Origin: Hymenobacter sp. BT188
GTDB taxonomy: Bacteria > Bacteroidota > Bacteroidia > Cytophagales > Hymenobacteraceae
DNA length: 64,000 bases
NCBI RefSeq assembly: GCF_014333585.1
Contig: NZ_JACSCW010000003.1
Location: 1-64,000, forward strand
Direction: 5' to 3'
Below, one piece after another: positions 26,467 through 34,986 of this stretch. The notes under the pieces were generated by a model. The model saw nothing but the letters and a program-made list of their open reading frames with translations, searched no databases and had not been told where the DNA came from. Made by a program: the position numbers and the translations under genes. How positions within the stretch are numbered: position 1 is the first letter of the stretch; the number at the start of each line of letters is the position of its first letter.

Positions 26467-27227
26467 AGCAATGCAGAACTATTCTCCGATTTGAATTCGA
26501 GATAGACTTCAAATGGCTGGGCAAAATGTGCCAGCATAGAAGGCGAAAGCTGAAAGCCAGTGGGGTCGTCGTCAATCAGATCGGTAAGCTGGGAACGGTG
26601 GGCAGCTATGGCTTGCTGTTTTTGATATAGGACTGAAGTGATGTCCAGACGCCAGCCGGCTACCTCACCCGGTCGGGGCAAATCGGTCGGCTTGGCGCGC
26701 TCCCATGCCCATACTACGTATTCTAAGAGGCGAGGTGGCGTGGCTAGTTGAGCTAAAGCGGCCTGCAGGAGCTGACTAGTAGCGCGGTGGTCGGGGTGCG
26801 GGTCGCGCCGCCAGGGGGCCAGTACGGTAGTGGGAGAGAATTGACTGATACGCATCAATAGCTGCTCCGCGGCTGCTTCAAAGCCTGCTGCGCCCGCAGT
26901 TGGTATGTTCCCATCGGCCAAGCCCAAGTAGTGCGGAGCCGTTGTGATACCCAAGGCAACTAACGCTGCCTCAAACTCCGCTTCCCGTAACTGCCGACGA
27001 GCCGCCGGCGGGTATTTCTGCGAATTGGGGTGCGACATGGTGCCATCCGTAACTAGAATGGCCATAACCGGCACTTGGGCTTGGCGCAAAAGGGCCAGCA
27101 AGCCGCCGCAACCCAAGGATTCATCATCGGGGTGGGGGGCAATAACTATTGTTGAACCGAGTTGGGGGGCAAATTCTGCCGGGCGCAGGGGCAAGTCGGC
27201 AAAAGAGAACGGTGAGATTTCGAGCAT
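26463..27227 (-). CDS. PIG-L (LmbE-like) N-acetyl-sugar deacetylase
   Basis: This zinc hydrolase of about 254 residues has the family motif APHPDDESLGCGGLL (about residues 28-42) and a second ligand set in RDPHPDHRATS. PIG-L enzymes remove acetyl from GlcNAc-containing lipids or glycosides. The ATG at 27227 is chosen; a TTG at 27260 would overlap the upstream gene. It is translationally coupled to the NodS-like gene (4-bp overlap). Two GGGGGGC motifs lie 30 bp apart at 27134 and 27164, one across the codons of the zinc motif. Confidence 0.9.
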   Translation of the reverse strand: MLEISPFSFADLPLRPAEFAPQLGSTIVIAPHPDDESLGCGGLLALLRQAQVPVMAILVTDGTMSHPNSQKYPPAARRQLREAEFEAALVALGITTAPHYLGLADGNIPTAGAAGFEAAAEQLLMRISQFSPTTVLAPWRRDPHPDHRATSQLLQAALAQLATPPRLLEYVVWAWERAKPTDLPRPGEVAGWRLDITSVLYQKQQAIAAHRSQLTDLIDDDPTGFQLSPSMLAHFAQPFEVYLEFKSENSSALL

Positions 27228-27250
27228 ATGCGAAGCGGCGACCCGCGCAA

Positions 27251-28423
27251 CTAGCGCCAAAGCCGGTGAGCGGGTTCCGTTTGAGCTAACGCAAAACGGC
27301 CGGCATCAGCTATAGCCGCGTCGGGGGCGGGCTGGCGCAGATAGTGAGTCAGGTCGCGGTGAAGGCGTTCAAAGGGCTCAGGACGAAGCAGACCACGAGC
27401 ACCCACGCAGCGCTCCGCTATTTGCAGCACCCGCAGGCAGATGTCTTCAATGGCCGTACGTACCAAGTTGGCGTACGCCACGGTAGCTGTGGCGTCGAGG
27501 GAAGCCGTAGCGCGAGCAGCATGGTCAGCGGCGCCGCGCAGCCACAGATTGCCGCCTTCTATAAGCCCTGCCAACTCGCCTAGGCGCATTTGCTGATAGG
27601 GGTCATCAGTGCGGTTAAGTTCCTGTAAAAAGCGTCTGGTCTCGTTGAAAACCGCCTCAGCCGCGCCTAGCTGCACTGCCGCAAACCGAATGGCGCCCCC
27701 ACTGAAATCGGGCTGCTGATAATAGTTTCCGGGCTGGCCCACCAAATCTTCTGTACTGATTTCCAGTCCGGTCAAATCGACCCGAAAGCTGGCAGTGGCC
27801 CGCATGCCCAGCGGCTGCCAGAAGCTAGCGTCGAGCGTGGGGGGCATTTCGTCGGTTGGCAGAATAAACATCTGCCAGCCACCATCGGGCAAAGCACCGG
27901 TAATGAGGGGGCGCGTCACGTGGCCCGCACCCGAGCCAAACGTTTTGCTGCCTACCAAACGAAAATGCCCCCCAGCCTGCGGCTCTAGGCGCACGCCATC
28001 ATTGGCCTGCGTATTCCAGACGCCAAATAGGTGGCCGGCGTGGGCATCTTCTGCCCAGCGTCCGACCTGTTTGGGTTGGGCGTAGCGCTGCATCAATTGC
28101 AACGCGTTCACATGGCCTTCATACACGCGCCCAACGGCTAAGTTGCCGCGGCCGATATGCTTCAGGGTTCTGAGTAATGTAAGGGTGTGTAGAGGCAAGT
28201 GCAGATTGGCGCCACCAAGCGCTTCGCTTAGAGGCGCCGTGAGTAGGTTTGCTGCGCGCAGCCAAGTGAATTCTGTCACCGGAAAGCCGCCTTCCTGATC
28301 CGACGCTGACGCCTGTGCTGCCAAGCGGGCCGCTAATTCGGCCGCAGCTTCCTCGGGTGCTAGTGAGCCAGCCGGAGCCGCAGCAACTGGCAAAATACGC
28401 TCTGTAACCTGTTCAGCTAGCAT
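27251..28423 (-). CDS. Acyl-CoA dehydrogenase-like flavoprotein
   Basis: This 390-residue protein has the three-part acyl-CoA dehydrogenase fold: an N-terminal helical part, a middle beta domain (HLFGVWNTQANDG, SKTFGSGAGHVTRPLI) and a C-terminal helical bundle (RCVGARGLLRPEPFERLHRDL). It is much less conserved than beta-oxidation enzymes and may act on an acyl or amino-sugar substrate of the adjacent pathway. It is the first gene of the minus-strand set, 23 bp before the PIG-L gene. An upstream TTG was rejected in favour of ATG 28423. Confidence 0.85.
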   Translation of the reverse strand: MLAEQVTERILPVAAAPAGSLAPEEAAAELAARLAAQASASDQEGGFPVTEFTWLRAANLLTAPLSEALGGANLHLPLHTLTLLRTLKHIGRGNLAVGRVYEGHVNALQLMQRYAQPKQVGRWAEDAHAGHLFGVWNTQANDGVRLEPQAGGHFRLVGSKTFGSGAGHVTRPLITGALPDGGWQMFILPTDEMPPTLDASFWQPLGMRATASFRVDLTGLEISTEDLVGQPGNYYQQPDFSGGAIRFAAVQLGAAEAVFNETRRFLQELNRTDDPYQQMRLGELAGLIEGGNLWLRGAADHAARATASLDATATVAYANLVRTAIEDICLRVLQIAERCVGARGLLRPEPFERLHRDLTHYLRQPAPDAAIADAGRFALAQTEPAHRLWR

Positions 28424-28555
28424 ACACAACAGTAAAGTAGAGTTAGCTCAACTGTTTTAGGCTCGTTTAGGTTTGGTATATGTTGAAAAAAAGGTAGTTA
28501 TGAGAAGCCAGTACTTCTATAAAAGGGTGGTATCATAATTCCCTACCCGAAAGAA

Positions 28556-28588
28556 TTTGGTAGGGGCAAAGGCGGGGACCTACCTTCG
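28556..28588 (+). promoter_or_regulatory. Putative purH promoter
   Basis: TTTG at 28556-28559 and TACCTTCG at 28581-28588 have 21 bp between them. The -7 box lies 33 bp before the ATG. The layout agrees with Bacteroidota promoters, although the spacing is slightly long. No purine operator could be recognised. Confidence 0.5.
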
Positions 28589-28621
28589 TACTGTCATTCT
28601 TTCAGCCCAAGCCCCTTTGCC

Positions 28622-30157
28622 ATGTCGTCTCAGCCCATTCGCTCCGCGCTTATTTCTGTTTATTACAAAGACCGTTTAGAGCCGCTGGTAGCGGTGCTAA
28701 AGCAGCACGGTGTAAAACTGTACTCTACGGGCGGAACACAGCAGTTTTTGGAAGATCAAGGCGCTGATGTAACAGCGGTTGAAAGCCTGACCGGCTTTCC
28801 CGCCGTGTTCGGTGGCCGCGTCAAAACGCTGCATCCGAAAGTGTTCGGTGGCATTTTGCAGCGTCGCCACGAAGCCGGTGATACCAAGGAGGCGGAGCAG
28901 CACGAAATCCCGCCCATCGATCTGGTGATAGTGGACCTGTACCCGTTCGAGGAAACGGTGGCTTCGGGCGCGCCGGAGGCCGATGTGATTGAAAAAATTG
29001 ACATCGGCGGCATTTCTTTGCTTCGAGCCGCCGCCAAAAACTTCCGCGACGTACTCGTCGTCAGTGGCCGCGACCAGTATGAATCTGTAGCCCAACTGCT
29101 CACTGAGAAAAATGGCGCTACCGATCTAGAAGACCGTCGGCAATACGCCGCCGCCGCTTTCGCTGCTACCTCGCATTACGACACTCAGATTTTCAATTAC
29201 ATAAGCCAAGGAACCGACCTGGGGGGCAAATCTTTGCGCGTAAGTCAGCAGCCGGCTACGCCCCTGCGCTACGGCGAGAACCCGCATCAGGCAGGCACGT
29301 TCTACGGTGACTTGTCGGCTCTCTTCGATCAGCTGCATGGCAAGCAGCTTAGCTACAATAACTTAGTAGACGTAGATGCTGCTGTGGCTCTGATGGCTGA
29401 ATTTGAGGATGGCCAACCTGCCTGCGCTATTCTCAAGCACACCAATGCCTGTGGCGTAGCCCAAGCCAACACGCTCCACGACGCCTATCTGCAAGCTCTT
29501 GCCTGTGACCCGGTGTCGGCTTTCGGAGGCGTTATCATTGTGAATAAACCTGTTGACGAAGCTACGGCTGAAGAGCTAAACAAGCTGTTCTTCGAAGTGC
29601 TCATTGCACCGGAGTTTGGCGAGGCGGCGCTGCCCATTCTGCAAAGCAAGAAAAACCGGATTCTACTGCGCCAAAAGCCAGTTGCATTGCCTGTTAAGCA
29701 GATTAAAACCCTGCTCAACGGCATTGTAGAGCAGGACTTTGACCGCCAAACGGAATCCGCCGCTGATTTCAAGATCGTTACTAAATCAGCGCCTACGGCC
29801 GAAGAAACCGAGGCGCTCGTATTCGCGGCCAAAGTTTGCAAGCACACCAAGAGCAATACCATCGTGCTGGCGCGGCCGGGCCAACTGCTGGCTTCCGGTG
29901 TAGGCCAGACCTCGCGGGTAGATGCCCTCAAACAGGCTATCGAGAAAGCCAAAGCGTTCGGCTTCGATCTACAAGGCGCTGTTATGGCCTCCGACGCCTT
30001 CTTTCCCTTCCCTGACTGTGTGGAAATTGCGGGTCAGGCTGGCATTCGGGCGGTGGTGCAGCCCGGCGGCTCCATCAAAGATCAAGACAGCATTGCCGCC
30101 TGCGACCAACTCGGCATGGCCATGGTCATGACGGGCGTACGGCATTTCAAGCATTAA
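28622..30157 (+). CDS. purH: Bifunctional AICAR formyltransferase/IMP cyclohydrolase PurH
   Basis: This 511-residue enzyme carries out the last two steps of IMP synthesis. The N-terminal cyclohydrolase (MGS-like) domain has LYSTGGTQQFLEDQG and GRVKTLHPKVFGG. The C-terminal transformylase domain has LRYGENPHQ, ILKHTNACGVA, DPVSAFGGVI and ASDAFFPFPD. Length is normal for the family. It stands alone between the minus-strand glycolipid set and the mre operon, with its own promoter and terminator. Confidence 0.97.
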   Translation: MSSQPIRSALISVYYKDRLEPLVAVLKQHGVKLYSTGGTQQFLEDQGADVTAVESLTGFPAVFGGRVKTLHPKVFGGILQRRHEAGDTKEAEQHEIPPIDLVIVDLYPFEETVASGAPEADVIEKIDIGGISLLRAAAKNFRDVLVVSGRDQYESVAQLLTEKNGATDLEDRRQYAAAAFAATSHYDTQIFNYISQGTDLGGKSLRVSQQPATPLRYGENPHQAGTFYGDLSALFDQLHGKQLSYNNLVDVDAAVALMAEFEDGQPACAILKHTNACGVAQANTLHDAYLQALACDPVSAFGGVIIVNKPVDEATAEELNKLFFEVLIAPEFGEAALPILQSKKNRILLRQKPVALPVKQIKTLLNGIVEQDFDRQTESAADFKIVTKSAPTAEETEALVFAAKVCKHTKSNTIVLARPGQLLASGVGQTSRVDALKQAIEKAKAFGFDLQGAVMASDAFFPFPDCVEIAGQAGIRAVVQPGGSIKDQDSIAACDQLGMAMVMTGVRHFKH

Positions 30158-30173
30158 AGACTTGAAATATAGG

Positions 30174-30204
30174 GAGTCACGCAGAAAAATTTGCGTGACT
30201 CTTT
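30174..30204 (+). terminator. purH terminator
   Basis: A perfect 10-bp stem (GAGTCACGCA with TGCGTGACTC) has an 8-nt loop and a short T tail. It lies 17 bp behind the purH stop. Confidence 0.75.
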
Positions 30205-30339
30205 AAGTAGGCATCACCGTACTACTGTGAATGCTGGGGGGCTTTTTTGCCACAATTCTGGCGCTCTTTTTTCGTTAGAGGGCCGGTTTAACTACGGCGT
30301 GTCGTAATTTTTACTGGTAGCGCTTCCGTCAAACTTCCG

Positions 30340-30347
30340 TACTTTTG
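30340..30347 (+). promoter_or_regulatory. Putative mre operon -7 element
   Basis: TACTTTTG matches TAnnTTTG, 56 bp before the mreB ATG. No clear -33 TTTG is seen. A lone GGGGGGC motif lies upstream at 30236, between purH and this element. Confidence 0.5.
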
Positions 30348-30402
30348 CCCCCTATTTGCGTGGCGCAACCCGCGCATTATCTTCTAATTGCCGTAAAAAT
30401 CA

Positions 30403-31428
30403 ATGGGTTTTTTTAACTTCCTCACCAGCGATATCGCCATTGACCTGGGAACGGCCAATACCCTCATCATTCACAACGACAAAATCGTGGTGGATGAGCC
30501 GAGCATCATCGCCAAAGACCGCACAACCAATAAAGTAATTGCCGTGGGCCGGCAAGCGCAGCAAATGCACGAAAAGACTCACGACAACATTCGCACCATC
30601 CGGCCTTTGAAGGACGGCGTAATTGCCGATTTCCACGCCGCCGAGGAAATGATTAAGGGCATGATTAAGATGATTGACACGCGCAATCGTCTGTTTCAAC
30701 CCTCGCACCGCATGGTGATTTGCATTCCTTCAGGTATTACCGAAGTAGAGAAACGCGCCGTACGTGACTCCGCTGAGCACGCCGGGGCTAAGGAAGTCTG
30801 GATGATTCAGGAGCCGATGGCCGCCGCTATCGGTATTGGCATTGACGTGGAGCAACCCGTGGGTTCCATGATTATTGACATCGGGGGCGGTACTACTGAA
30901 ATTGCGGTAATTGCCCTTTCCGGTATCGTATGCGACCAGTCAATCAAGACGGCCGGTGACGTATTCAATCAGGATATTCTGGATTATATGCGCCGCCAGC
31001 ACAACCTGCTGATCGGTGAGCGCTCAGCCGAGAAAATCAAAATTGAAGTAGGCGCGGCCCTCACTGAGCTGGACGTGACGCCGCCCGACTACGAAATCCG
31101 GGGCCGCGACCTGATGACGGGTATTCCAAAGGTGATTAAAGTAACGTCTTCTGAAATCGCCATCGCCTTGGATAAGTCGGTAGCCAAAATTGAGGAAGCA
31201 GTACTAAAAGCCCTGGAAATTAGCCCCCCAGAGCTATCGGCCGACATTTACGACAACGGAATTCACCTTACCGGTGGTGGTGCGCTGCTCCGCGGCCTCG
31301 ATAAACGCCTAGCTGCCAAAACCAAGCTCGCGATTCACATCGCCGAAGACCCGCTGCGCGCTGTAGTGCGCGGTACGGGCGCCACAATTAAGAACTTGCA
31401 GGGTTTCCGTAGTGTTCTTCTTTCATAG
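30403..31428 (+). CDS. mreB: Rod-shape actin homologue MreB
   Basis: This 341-residue bacterial actin polymerises at the inner membrane and guides elongasome cell-wall synthesis. Phosphate-1 motif IAIDLGTANTLI, phosphate-2 IDIGGGTTEIAVI and the adenosine motif HLTGGGALLRGLD are all present. It heads the mreB-mreC-mreD-mrdA-rodA set. Length is typical. Confidence 0.97.
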   Translation: MGFFNFLTSDIAIDLGTANTLIIHNDKIVVDEPSIIAKDRTTNKVIAVGRQAQQMHEKTHDNIRTIRPLKDGVIADFHAAEEMIKGMIKMIDTRNRLFQPSHRMVICIPSGITEVEKRAVRDSAEHAGAKEVWMIQEPMAAAIGIGIDVEQPVGSMIIDIGGGTTEIAVIALSGIVCDQSIKTAGDVFNQDILDYMRRQHNLLIGERSAEKIKIEVGAALTELDVTPPDYEIRGRDLMTGIPKVIKVTSSEIAIALDKSVAKIEEAVLKALEISPPELSADIYDNGIHLTGGGALLRGLDKRLAAKTKLAIHIAEDPLRAVVRGTGATIKNLQGFRSVLLS

Positions 31429-31553
31429 GCAGCTAAACAAGTAAATGGCTGGGGATTAAGTGGTTGCTTGTTCTGCTTTTGAACAGCCAGTCATTTAGTC
31501 TCCAGCCTTTTGCTACATTAAGCTCAACCATTTAACTCTTTGCTTCTTTTCCT

Positions 31554-32468
31554 GTGCGTAATCTTTTCACCTTCATTTTCCGCTACCGGGGCATCCTGGT
31601 GTTCGGGCTATTGGAGGTGCTTAGTTTGTACTTGTTGATCAGAAATAGCTCGTATCAGCGGGCCGCATTCTTCAATTCTGCTAATGCCTACGCCGGCCGA
31701 GTGCTGGAGATGCGCACCCAGGTGCTGGATTATTTTCGGCTAGTCGATGTGAACCGGGGCTTGGTGGCCGAGAACGCAGCCTTACGCCAGCAGCTGTACC
31801 GCCCCGACCTAGCAGGCCGCTTACCCGATAGTCTCGCGCCCGTGGAGCCCCTGCGCCCAGCCCGCCGCGATTCTATTCTGCTCGGTTTGCGCCAGCTGCC
31901 CGCCACCGATCCTGATTACCCGCTCATCCCGGCCCGCGTGATCAGTAACACCCGCCGACGAGTTGATAACTATATAACTATCAATGCCGGCACCCGTGAG
32001 GGCGTGCGGCCGGGGATGGGCATACTGTCAGCCGATGGGGTAGTGGGCCGGGTGAAAGTAGCCAGCGAGCACTATGCTACGGCCACCTCCGTATTGCATT
32101 CTAAAACAGTTATTTCAGCCAAGATAAAGCGCGACGGTACCGAAGGCGGCATTAAGTGGTTGGGCGACGACGCGGCCCACGTGCTTCTAGACCAGATTCC
32201 GCGGCAGAATGAGCTAGTGCGTGGCGACACTGTCTTGACTTCCGGCTACAATGCTGTATTTCCGGAGGGGGTGATGATTGGTACAATTGACGCCTTCAGC
32301 AAGGAGCCAGACAAAGACTTCTGGACGATACGCGTGCGGCTGGCTGTGGACTTTTCGCGCCTGACCTACGTGTACGTGGTAAATAGCCGCCCCAAAGCGG
32401 AGCGTGACACGCTGCAAGCTAGGGCCGGAGCCAAACCAGAAGAGGAAGAGGAGATTTTAAAGCCATGA
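31554..32468 (+). CDS. mreC: Rod-shape determining protein MreC
   Basis: This 304-residue protein has one N-terminal membrane helix (about residues 11-28), a coiled coil (about residues 50-80) and a periplasmic two-barrel domain with ARVISNTRRRVDNYITINAG, and GVVGRVKVASEHYATATSVL. It links MreB, MreD and PBP2. It starts with GTG and overlaps mreD by 4 bp. A Glu-rich tail follows the second barrel. Confidence 0.93.
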   Translation: MRNLFTFIFRYRGILVFGLLEVLSLYLLIRNSSYQRAAFFNSANAYAGRVLEMRTQVLDYFRLVDVNRGLVAENAALRQQLYRPDLAGRLPDSLAPVEPLRPARRDSILLGLRQLPATDPDYPLIPARVISNTRRRVDNYITINAGTREGVRPGMGILSADGVVGRVKVASEHYATATSVLHSKTVISAKIKRDGTEGGIKWLGDDAAHVLLDQIPRQNELVRGDTVLTSGYNAVFPEGVMIGTIDAFSKEPDKDFWTIRVRLAVDFSRLTYVYVVNSRPKAERDTLQARAGAKPEEEEEILKP

Positions 32469-32992
32469 GAGAAGCCGGCGGACTAGTACTACACCTGATT
32501 TTGCTGGTTCTGTATGTGCTGTTGCACGTACTGGTGGCGAGCAAGCTGGTGCTATTTGATCTGGGCTGGTGCTTTTTCTACTTGGGCTTTTTGCTGTTTC
32601 TACCTATCACCACGCCTATCGTCGTGCAGCTGCTTTTGGGTTTTACGGTGGGCATCACCATGGATATTTTCTACGATACGGGTGGGGTGCACGCTGCCGC
32701 TGCGGTGCTAGTGATGTACTTGAGACCGTGGGTATTGCGCTTGCTTACACCCCGTGATGGCTATGATGCCGCCGACGCGGTAAATGTGCACTTAATGGGG
32801 TGGCAATGGTTTCTGGTTTACCTGATTTTACTGGTCAGTATACACCACCTCGCATTTTTTCTGTTAGAACTGGGAAGTTTTCAAATTATTGGTGTTACGC
32901 TGATTAAAGTGGTAGTAAGCACCTTGTTCACGGGCATCACGCTGCTGATTGTACAGATGCTGTTCTTTCCGTCGCGCCGAAGCAAAAGGTAG
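32465..32992 (+). CDS. mreD: Rod-shape determining protein MreD
   Basis: This 175-residue inner-membrane protein has five or six predicted helices and the basic C-terminus FFPSRRSKR. Sequence is poorly conserved in this family, but the position (ATGA overlap with mreC, followed by mrdA) and the motif GFTVGITMDIFYDTGGVHA make the call safe. It is a partner of MreC in the elongasome. Confidence 0.9.
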   Translation: MREAGGLVLHLILLVLYVLLHVLVASKLVLFDLGWCFFYLGFLLFLPITTPIVVQLLLGFTVGITMDIFYDTGGVHAAAAVLVMYLRPWVLRLLTPRDGYDAADAVNVHLMGWQWFLVYLILLVSIHHLAFFLLELGSFQIIGVTLIKVVVSTLFTGITLLIVQMLFFPSRRSKR

Positions 32993-33046
32993 GAGCTGGG
33001 GTGGGCCACTCGTCTTACAGACTAGATAGTGAGCCTTTGTGTTGTG

Positions 33047-33085
33047 TACCTTTGTAAACCCAGATAATAGGCTGGGGGGCTTTTT
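33047..33085 (+). promoter_or_regulatory. Possible internal promoter and leader hairpin of mrdA
   Basis: TACCTTTG at 33047-33054 fits the -7 consensus. Just behind it a 5-bp stem (CCCAG/CTGGG, 33059-33076) precedes GGGC and five T, formed by a GGGGGGC motif copy. It could attenuate transcription into mrdA or end read-through from mreD. The stem is short, so this is tentative. Confidence 0.35.
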
Positions 33086-33102
33086 ATCCAGTTTCTTTCG
33101 CT

Positions 33103-34935
33103 TTGCAATACCTTGAAGGTCGTAAGTATGTGGTGCAGACCATTTTCGTGGTCGTAGCCCTACTGTTTGCGGCGCGCTTATTCTACATTCAGGTGCTCGA
33201 CGGCAGCTATAAGCTGGCCGCCGACCGCAATTCCTTGCAGCGCATCGTGCAGGTGCCCTACCGTGGCCTCATCTTCGACCGCAACGGGAAGCTGATGGTG
33301 CAGAATACACCGGTGTATGATCTGATGGTAGTGCCTCGCGAAATAAAGCAGCTCGATACCGTCCGCTTATGCGAGCTCCTTCAGCTGCCCATCGAGGAGT
33401 TTCGCCTCGCCCTAACGGCTGCCAAAACCTATTCGCGGGTAAAAGCCTCGCCTCTGATTCAGAATCTAAGCACGCCGGAGCTGGCTGCTATTCAGGATAA
33501 CCTGATTGATTTTCCGGGTTTCAGTATTAGGGCGCACATGGCCCGTTCCTACAAAACGGAGAATCTGGCGCACGCCTTGGGCTATGTAGGCGCCATTACC
33601 CCTAAACTGTTAGAAAGTCCTAAATACGCCAAGTACATTGCCGGTGATAACTTGGGAATCACAGGCTTAGAGTCTTTCTACGAGAAAACGCTGATGGGGC
33701 GCCGCGGGGTGCAATATCGCATGGTAAATGTGCGCGGTATTGAGAAGGGCGCCTTTCGGGATGGGGAGTACGACACGCTTTCCATAGCTGGGCTAGACCT
33801 ACATACCAGCATCGATAGCGAACTGCAACAGTACGGCGAGATGCTCATGGCCCAAAAGCGGGGCTCTATCGTAGCCCTCGACCCTAAAACGGGCGAAATT
33901 CTCGCCTTCGTTTCGGCCCCGTACTTCGAGCCCGCTCGGCTCAGCGGTAAGGGCATGGGCAACCGCTATATGGACCTGCTCAACAACCCCGACCGGCCCC
34001 TTTTCAACCGGCCCCTGATGGCGACTTACCCGCCGGGTTCGGTGTTTAAGCTAGTTAACGAGCTGGTTGCCTTGCAAATGGGAGTAGTAACCCCCTACAC
34101 TAGTTTTCCGTGCAATCAGCGGTTAGTGAAATGCACTCACCGCCACGAGCCTCCGACCAATGTGGGCATCGCCATTAAGCAGAGCTGCAACCCTTATTTC
34201 TATCAAGTGATGCGCACAGCCATCATGCGCGGCCGCTCCAGCAACCCCAAGGAAGATGCTCGCTTGGGCCTGGCCGAGTGGCGCCGACAGGTGATGTCAT
34301 TCGGGCTGGGCCAGCAGCTAGGTGTCGATCTGGGCTCGGAGCGGAAGGGCTCTATTCCATCGCCGGAACTTTACGACAAGATGTACGGCCGCCACGGCTG
34401 GAACTTCCGCACGATTTACTCTTTAAGCATCGGGCAGGGCGAAATTGGTATTACGGGTCTGCAGATGGCCAACATTATGGCTACTATCGCCAACCGCGGC
34501 TATTATTATACACCTCATTTCGTGCGTGGTATAGGTCAGGGTGGGCCTTTGCCGGAGTATAAGGAGCGCCATTATACCAACGTTGACCCCCAGCACTTCG
34601 ACGCCATTATTCCGGGTATGCAGGCGGTGGTAGAAGGCCGCGGTGGCACCGGCAATCTGGCTAGTCTGGCACAATTCGGTATTTCGGTAGCCGGCAAAAC
34701 AGGTACTGTGCAAAATGCTCACGGTCCCGACCACGCTACCTTCGCAGCCTTCGCGCCCGCCGAAGACCCCCAGATTGCCATTGCTGTGTTTATCGAAAAC
34801 GCCGGTTTTGGAGGTAGCTCTGCGGCCCCTATGGCAGCCTTGATGATGGAAAAATACCTGCGTGGCAAAGTGGAGCGCACCCAGTGGGAAACCTGGTTAG
34901 AGGGCGATGCTTCCAAGTTTATCAGAAAGCGCTGA
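33103..34935 (+). CDS. mrdA: Penicillin-binding protein 2 (elongation transpeptidase)
   Basis: This 610-residue class B PBP has an N-terminal membrane anchor (about residues 10-27), a dimerisation domain with YRGLIFDRNGKLMVQNTPVY, and a transpeptidase domain. The catalytic triad motifs are YPPGSVFKLV (Ser313, Lys316), SCN in KQSCNPYFYQ, and KTG in AGKTGTVQN. It crosslinks peptidoglycan during elongation, with RodA as glycosyltransferase. It starts with TTG at 33103; no in-frame ATG is available that keeps the membrane anchor. Confidence 0.95.
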   Translation: MQYLEGRKYVVQTIFVVVALLFAARLFYIQVLDGSYKLAADRNSLQRIVQVPYRGLIFDRNGKLMVQNTPVYDLMVVPREIKQLDTVRLCELLQLPIEEFRLALTAAKTYSRVKASPLIQNLSTPELAAIQDNLIDFPGFSIRAHMARSYKTENLAHALGYVGAITPKLLESPKYAKYIAGDNLGITGLESFYEKTLMGRRGVQYRMVNVRGIEKGAFRDGEYDTLSIAGLDLHTSIDSELQQYGEMLMAQKRGSIVALDPKTGEILAFVSAPYFEPARLSGKGMGNRYMDLLNNPDRPLFNRPLMATYPPGSVFKLVNELVALQMGVVTPYTSFPCNQRLVKCTHRHEPPTNVGIAIKQSCNPYFYQVMRTAIMRGRSSNPKEDARLGLAEWRRQVMSFGLGQQLGVDLGSERKGSIPSPELYDKMYGRHGWNFRTIYSLSIGQGEIGITGLQMANIMATIANRGYYYTPHFVRGIGQGGPLPEYKERHYTNVDPQHFDAIIPGMQAVVEGRGGTGNLASLAQFGISVAGKTGTVQNAHGPDHATFAAFAPAEDPQIAIAVFIENAGFGGSSAAPMAALMMEKYLRGKVERTQWETWLEGDASKFIRKR

Positions 34936-34986
34936 CGAAACCACAAGGTAGTCAGCGCCAGATACAGTCGTTTTTGAATAACCAAA

